Assembly (NCBI GenBank): GCA_910592005.1
Contig: CAJVPP010000611.1
Span: forward strand, 1 to 28,915
Direction of reading: 5' to 3'
Source: Funneliformis mosseae
Lineage: Eukaryota > Glomeromycota > Glomeromycetes > Glomerales > Glomeraceae
DNA length: 28,915 nt
Positions within the stretch are counted from its first letter, which is position 1, and every line of letters begins with the position of its first letter. A model generated the notes under the pieces. That model saw only the letters and a list, made by a program, of their open reading frames with translations, did no database searches and was not told the origin of the DNA. Shown one piece after another: positions 23,794-28,915 of this stretch. The translations under genes were made by a program, and so were the position numbers.

Positions 23794-26700
23794 CTATAAA
23801 TCGTTCTCTCTTCTCTTCCCTAAGTCTATTAAATTTATACCTCTTTTCCTTCCAACCAAACCAAAACTATTACTATTACTATCATCAATATCGTTATTAG
23901 TTAGTTCTAAATCTGTTACATCCTTTCCCTCTTCAGCCTCTTTCCTTGCAATATATTTTAACACATCTTTTACGGTTATAAGTCCTACTAATCTACCTTC
24001 ATGTTCTATGAGAATAACACGTGGTCTAAAAAAGAAAAATATATATTAACCTCATCTTAATATTAATTATTGAATATAAAAAAGAACGCTAACCCCATTT
24101 TCTTAAACAAATCCATAACCGTTTCAAGCGGTAATTTCGGATGTACAGTGATCGGCGTCTGTTAAATATAAATTACATTAGTACTATGACTTTACATATA
24201 TTTTTAATAATACCAAAAAGAAATTATTTAACCTGGTCTATGAATGGCCCGAAATCGATAAAATTTGATGAACTTTCTCCACTATTATCATGATCCGAAA
24301 AATTATCTTCAGGGTTAAAAAAACAATGTGCATCATTTGACGTTCCACGAAGTCTCTTAGCCTTATCTAAAATAAAAATATCAACATAAAGTTCTAAATA
24401 AGCAAAAACAATTAAAAGCAAAATTCATTTACAATATTATTACCTATAGCATATTTTAATTCTACTCTCCCAATGTAACCTAATAAAGTCATACTTTGTT
24501 CATCTTGTACAACTGGAAATCCTTGATAATTTGTGTCCAACAGCATTTCATCTTAAAATACAAATTTATATTATTACATAATAAAAATAAGGATTGGTTC
24601 GTTTTAAATATAATTCTACTTACCAATCTTCTCTAATCTTTTACCAATAGCAGGCATTACTGCTAGTCCTTTCTTTCTCATAACAGTTGCGACTAAAATA
24701 ATATTAAATGTTAAAAAAATTCATTCGTTTCTGTTATATTTATAAATCATGAAATAACATTAATGTCTGTTGTACCGGATACTCCAAAAGAATATTCTTC
24801 TTTATCCAAAAATGGAAACCCGTTTAGTCTGATCATTTGATCAGCAGTATGTCTTAGTTAACGAATATATATATATGTATCAAGTATTAAATCAAACAAT
24901 AATTAATGATATTAAGAAAAGGATATATTCCACCTTTTACAAACAAGCCACCAACAGCCTTTGTAACCATCAAAGTAATCTGAAAGAAATAATAACATTC
25001 GTAATATCTTTTCTAATAATATATAATCTACAAAGAAAACTTACCATTGTCGGCAAAATATAAGTTAAAGCTCCTGTTAACTCAAACATAATAACAACTA
25101 CACAAACTATAAATAAATAAATGGATTGCTATTTAATAATATACACTGAATAAAAATTATGTACTTAATTATATATATATATATAAACCTGTTAAATGCA
25201 TAACTCCACTATAGATATAAAATTATTCCTTTAATTAATTAAATAAGATAATCAATAATGATGATGATTATGATGATAAAACTACCTCAATGCAGCTGCA
25301 GCTCCCAAAAATGCATACATTCCTGGTGTAACACACTTGCATACCAAGGCTAAATTAGCAACGACCAACATAATTTTAATAAACAAGAAATATGTACTTA
25401 CTGCTGTATCAGGTTTACATGTTGCGAATAATGGAAATTCTGGATATGAATTTTGCAAAGCTTTAACACAAAGGCCAAGAAATCTACCAAAAGTAGCTCC
25501 TACTGCCATAGAAGGTATAAAAATTCCTGCTGGAACCTAAATTAAAAAACCCTAAACAATTGATGTTTTGAATTAAACCAATTAAATTAAAAATGATGAG
25601 AAAAAATACCTTGGTTCCGTAAGAAATTATGACAAATCCGGTTCTGAGTATTGTTGCAATTAATAATAAACGCGCCATTCTAGACGTTTGTGAATCACTA
25701 AATCATTTGGAAAATGTATAAATTAGACATTCTGTGATTATGAAACAACGGCATTCTTAACTTTCGCCATCAATCACATACACGCATAAATTTTCATAAT
25801 CGTGAGTTTTAGATTCGCACTCTTGAAAAAGAATACCCAAAGTTTCAGTCATATCTAATTTCATAAAGATGTTAAAATATCCAATTAAAGCGGTAATGAA
25901 AGCAAGTGCACTAGCTTCTGCAACACCATAACCTCTCAAATATTTCTTTCGAAAATGTTGCACTTTGATATTATATTTTATTACCAGAGCACCATATAAA
26001 CCCTAAATTTTTTTTAAAAAAAAAATTAGCAAGGTTAACCTTCTTTGGAAATAAGGAAATTAAATCTAAGGTTCCATACGCCAAAAACGCCCAATATGAT
26101 GAAAAAGATAATTTCGAAAAAATGCCATTCTCGATCATAGGTAACATGAAACATTACAAGTTTTCCAGTCCTGAATGGATTCATTCCCTTGATAGAATAT
26201 GTTAATTTATTAACCAAAAAATAATAATGCTTAAATAAATTGCAAGAATGAGACTAACCTGTAAAACTACGGTGGCAACTAAAGCACAAAAGAAGCTTCG
26301 CCAAAGAGTTTTCATAGGAAAATTTGAGCTCATTTCCTGCATGTTAAGAATTTATTCAAATCAATATACAAAAATATATCTTGAAAATTAAATGATATAT
26401 AAAGTTTCCAACCTCGAAAGAAAATAAAACACCGCCAATAGGAGAGCCAAATGCTACGGCAACACCTGCCGCGCAAGAGGCAGATAAAATCTCTCGCATT
26501 TTGGCTGTTAACAAATGAAAACATCAGAATTTCAGTCTTAAAATAAAATAACAATAAAGATTACAAACCTTTATTTCTTTTGAATAATCGTGAAACGATG
26601 TTTCCAACACAAGCTGCAGTGTGAACTGAAGGTCCCTCTTTTCCAATACTTAATCCGGATGCAATTGCTAGTGGCTATTAAAGATAAAAAAAAAAATTAT

Positions 26701-27883
26701 TTGCCCAATTGCTTGATATCATATAAAAATGAATTAATTCACGTTATTTACCAAACAAACACTCTTCAAAAGTAATGTTCGACCTCCAAGAAAACCTTTC
26801 ATTACAAATCCGGCAAGAATACATTTTATTTCCGAAATACCAGATCCGGCGGCATACGGCGCGAAAGCACGTATCATAAACGCACAGACTGCCGCAAATA
26901 AAGTCTGAATTCGTTATTAGATTATGATAATTTAAAGAATTATAAACGTAAATCAATTAATAATACAAGACTTACTGCGAATGCTACATAAAAAAACCAA
27001 TTTATAATGTTATATTGGGACCAATCATGCCAAAGCTCACAAGAATCATCTTTTTTTTTTTTAAAAAAAAAAACCAAGTACTAAATTATTATATTATAAA
27101 AATAACAAACTAATTAAAGAAATGAATGTTAGAAATTATTTACCTTCTCCTTCGATTTCCCAACAGCAAAACTTTTGATTTAACCACCAGGAATTTTTAC
27201 AATATCCAGATTTTATATCTGATAGCCATTCTGTGATAATATCGATTAAAGCTGCATTCAAACCAATAAACGCTCCTACAGAACATTAAAATAAACATTT
27301 ACATACTCGATGCGAATTATTTTCTACATTGACAATATATATGAAGTAAAAAACAACCGACTATAGACACAACAATCCATGATTGACTAGCTTCATAAGA
27401 AAGGCGTAACCAAGTACTCCATGAAGAACGATTTTCTATTGCTGCATTTCTCAAAGCATTCATTCTAGATCGCTCGTGTATTGCATCTTGAACCCAATCT
27501 TGAACGAATAAAAATATTAAATATAAAGGTAAATTTTCAATGTAAACAAAATAAATTGTTCATCATACCAATTGTAGTAAAATCTTCATATCTCTTAATT
27601 TCTTCCAAAGCTTTATCATAACGATTGTTGAAACTTTGGAAGTTTGATGTACCCGGTGATCCTTGTGCTCCACGCGGAATTTGTGGAGTTTGAGGTGGAC
27701 GAGGTGAACGGTTTGAGGTTGCTGATATTGGTGTATATGAATATTGAATAGAATTCCAAAAACTAATCGAGAAAAAATTAAAGTTGACTTTTGCAGAAAA
27801 TTCTTATTTTTTTGAGTTTCTGAATTAAAAAAGACTTACCTTAACGCTCTTGAAACGAGGTTCGAATCTTCTCTTGAAGACAT
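23794..27883 (-). CDS. GEF1: CLC-type chloride/proton exchanger (Gef1/ClC-3/4/5-like)
   Basis: Twenty-three exons give 809 aa: 27883-27840, 27762-27569, 27498-27358, 27275-27144, 27049-26976, 26904-26752, 26674-26569, 26504-26413, 26336-26259, 26187-26080, 26002-25782, 25697-25610, 25536-25402, 25335-25286, 25208-25189, 25106-25045, 24979-24927, 24846-24776, 24692-24624, 24551-24444, 24366-24233, 24158-24094 and 24025-23794. Motifs include GSGISE (215-220, selectivity-filter Ser216), GKEGPSVH with gating Glu259, FSFEE with proton Glu313 (57 and 54 residues after the gate in ClC-5 and here), [11 protein letters not shown], and [16 protein letters not shown] with the conserved Tyr. Both key glutamates predict a 2Cl-/H+ exchanger, probably endosomal or Golgi as for Gef1. 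Two CBS domains follow (VMRKKGLAV.., and [22 protein letters not shown]). One intron appears U12-type. Exon 14 uses acceptor CAAG because the upstream TTAG is out of frame. Confidence 0.9.
24847..24926 (-). other. Candidate U12-type AT-AC intron (CLC intron 17)
   Basis: On the minus strand exon 17 ends GGTGGAAT and is followed by ATATCCTTTT, a full match to the U12 5' splice-site consensus. Near the 3' end is TTCGTTAAC, one mismatch from the minor branch-site consensus TTCCTTAAC. Its branch A lies about 11 nt before CATAC, the proposed AC terminus. The join keeps frame and yields [13 protein letters not shown], matching the spacing of ClC-5-like EGIYEAHIRLNG. An AG acceptor 6 nt upstream is also in frame and would insert His-Thr. 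No GT donor gives an in-frame product that keeps FVKGGI. Confidence 0.75.
25189..25208 (-). other. 20-nt microexon (CLC exon 15)
   Basis: Flanked by TATAG and GTTTAT, it joins phase 2 to phase 1 and encodes S-GVMHLT-V within the conserved membrane segment [22 protein letters not shown]. Skipping it would shift the frame. Confidence 0.8.
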
Positions 27884-28137
27884 TTTTTTTTACTAAGAAA
27901 TAAAAATTTGTTGAATTTATGATTATCAGAAAACCAAATTACACTATGCACTGTTGATCCCTGACAGCTAAATTTTATTCCTATATATATATTCTATTAC
28001 GTAATCTGTTTTTAGTGGCTGTCATGATTTGTCACATCAGTGATAAAATCGAACGGAGTCAAATCAGTCCATATGTAAAAAAATACTGCTTGATCAGCAA
28101 AAATATTTCCGTGTAAAAAGCTTATAAATACTGTAAT
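27884..28137. promoter_or_regulatory. Upstream region of the CLC gene
   Basis: On the minus strand TATATATATAGG (about 27979-27992) lies about 100 nt before the ATG. A perfect palindrome ATTACGTAAT (27996-28005), which resembles a bZIP site, sits just upstream. Both are motif matches only. Confidence 0.3.
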
Positions 28138-28915
28138 TAGGGATGGGAACGATCCTATCCAGACCGAAAGACCATTGGTCCGGTCATAGGACCGGTCTTA
28201 TACCAATCTTTCTTGGGACGGATCGACAGGATTGATCATAGGATCGGTCTTTTTTAACGGTCTTATAACAGATGGTCTTATCGTCTTATCGATCGATCGC
28301 CCCTTAACCTTACATAACTGCCAAATTGGAATCTCTCATTTAACGTGTTCTAATCCGAACTGCCCCTTAGTGCTGAATTGAGGAGGCTTAGAAAGAAAGA
28401 ATTCTAAAAAAGGTTATGGAGCCTTATTCAAAATCACCCGAGCTAAGTTTTTTAGTAGTGGATATTTTAACTTATGAACTCAATGGCTTAGAAGAAATGT
28501 TAATTTAAGTATTAAGTATCGAGATGGTAAAGAAAGTTTAGTAAGAACCCGGGAAGAAATTGACGTGTTTTTACGTGTTACATTTACGCGTTTTTAAAAT
28601 ATATAAATGATTACATCCTGAAACAGCTAAAGCATGCCTTTGTTTAAAGAGTTGGATTCAAAATGGATTATTGAAAGACAAATTAAATATGGAAATTGAA
28701 ACAAAAAGTGAAGGGTCGGAGGGTGAAATTATAGTAGTTGAAGATAATTAGTATGAATAGAATATACATCAATATATAGAGTAAAAGTAATTTTGAAATT
28801 TAAAAACATTAAAATATTTTTTCGCGGCATATTTGTTAAAATTTTTTTATTAGAGCGACGGTCTAAAAGACCGGTCTAAATTAAAAGACCGATGATCTTA
28901 TGAGACCATTGGTCT
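28138..28915. mobile_element. Degenerate hAT-like DNA transposon, right end outside the window
   Basis: The left end TAGGGATGGGAACGATCC resembles hAT terminal repeats. The preceding CTGTAATT would be the 8-bp target duplication, which is not testable here. Subterminal GGTC/GACC palindromes crowd 28161-28300 (AGACCATTGGTC, GACCGGTCT) and reappear inverted at 28858-28915 (AAGACCGGTCT, GAGACCATTGGTCT), as expected of transposase-binding repeats near both ends. A decayed transposase C-terminus lies between. The terminal repeat at the right end would fall past 28915. Confidence 0.65.
28392..28751 (+). pseudogene. hAT transposase C-terminal (dimerisation) remnant
   Basis: One reading frame runs from 28392 to the stop at 28751 and is broken by stops at 28506, about 28539-28544 and 28608. 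The first part has SKSPELSFLVVDIL, comparable to the P-x-LS-x-x-A-x-DIL element of hAT dimerisation domains. The last part has HPETAKACLCLKSWI, comparable to the terminal N/HPE-x-x-x-x-L-CLKSW motif. An acidic tail then ends at a TAG. The catalytic N-terminal part is absent. Assignment is by pattern memory, not a search. Confidence 0.55.

Noticed and set aside
24927..24979. Ordinary GT donors inside CLC exon 17 (GTTTGT, GTAAAA, GTGGAA)
   Set aside because: Only GTTTGT keeps frame with the downstream exon, and it would delete the conserved FVKGGI segment. The AT donor keeps it and matches U12 consensus.
25337..25540. Plus-strand 67-aa frame
   Set aside because: Antisense to conserved CLC exon 13, whose splice sites and motif [11 protein letters not shown] are clear.
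25757..25781. CLC exon 11 extended to ..VIDGE with donor GTTAAG
   Set aside because: That donor leaves phase 1 and puts exon 12 out of frame. The upstream GTATGT donor after 25782 gives phase 2 and restores [12 protein letters not shown].

Overview
This is AT-rich, intron-dense nuclear DNA from a fungus. It has short (about 45-110 nt) GT-AG introns, long A and T homopolymers, a PX/DUF3818 gene of a family known from fungi, and large VLIG-type GTPase genes. Together these suggest an early-diverging fungus, most likely a Glomeromycotina (Rhizophagus-like) genome. The species is an inference. Four protein-coding genes could be rebuilt exon by exon with the reading frame kept throughout.

Layout. 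(1) 639-7650, minus: a 2,092-aa VLIG-type very large GTPase in 9 exons. (2) 8488-11706, plus: an 831-aa PX-domain/DUF3818 protein like yeast Lec1 (YPR097W), in 10 exons. (3) 13363-20566, plus: a 2,066-aa paralogue of gene 1 in 10 exons. (4) 23794-27883, minus: an 809-aa CLC chloride/proton exchanger like Gef1/ClC-3/4/5, in 23 exons, with a 20-nt microexon and an intron that looks like a U12-type AT-AC intron. From 28138 to the window end lies a degenerate hAT-like DNA transposon. The gaps 1-638, 7651-8487, 11707-13362 and 20567-23793 hold only low-complexity tracts, hairpins and candidate promoter or polyA motifs.

The two giant GTPase genes point away from each other around the PX gene and share eight intron positions and phases. 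Each joins three parts: an N-terminal FAD-monooxygenase-like Rossmann region (degenerate GxGxxG, an ADG-type motif, a GDA-type motif), a VLIG-like middle with a dynamin/GBP-style G domain (GxxSSGKS, DSEG, VLRD), and a C-terminal Cys/His cluster resembling that of animal VLIGs. The flavin-fold/VLIG fusion is the most unusual thing in the window. The plus copy also carries a 304-bp TA-flanked MITE inside an intron that the minus copy lacks.

The PX protein and the CLC exchanger are membrane-traffic and endosomal housekeeping genes. Nothing in the sequence ties them functionally to the GTPases.
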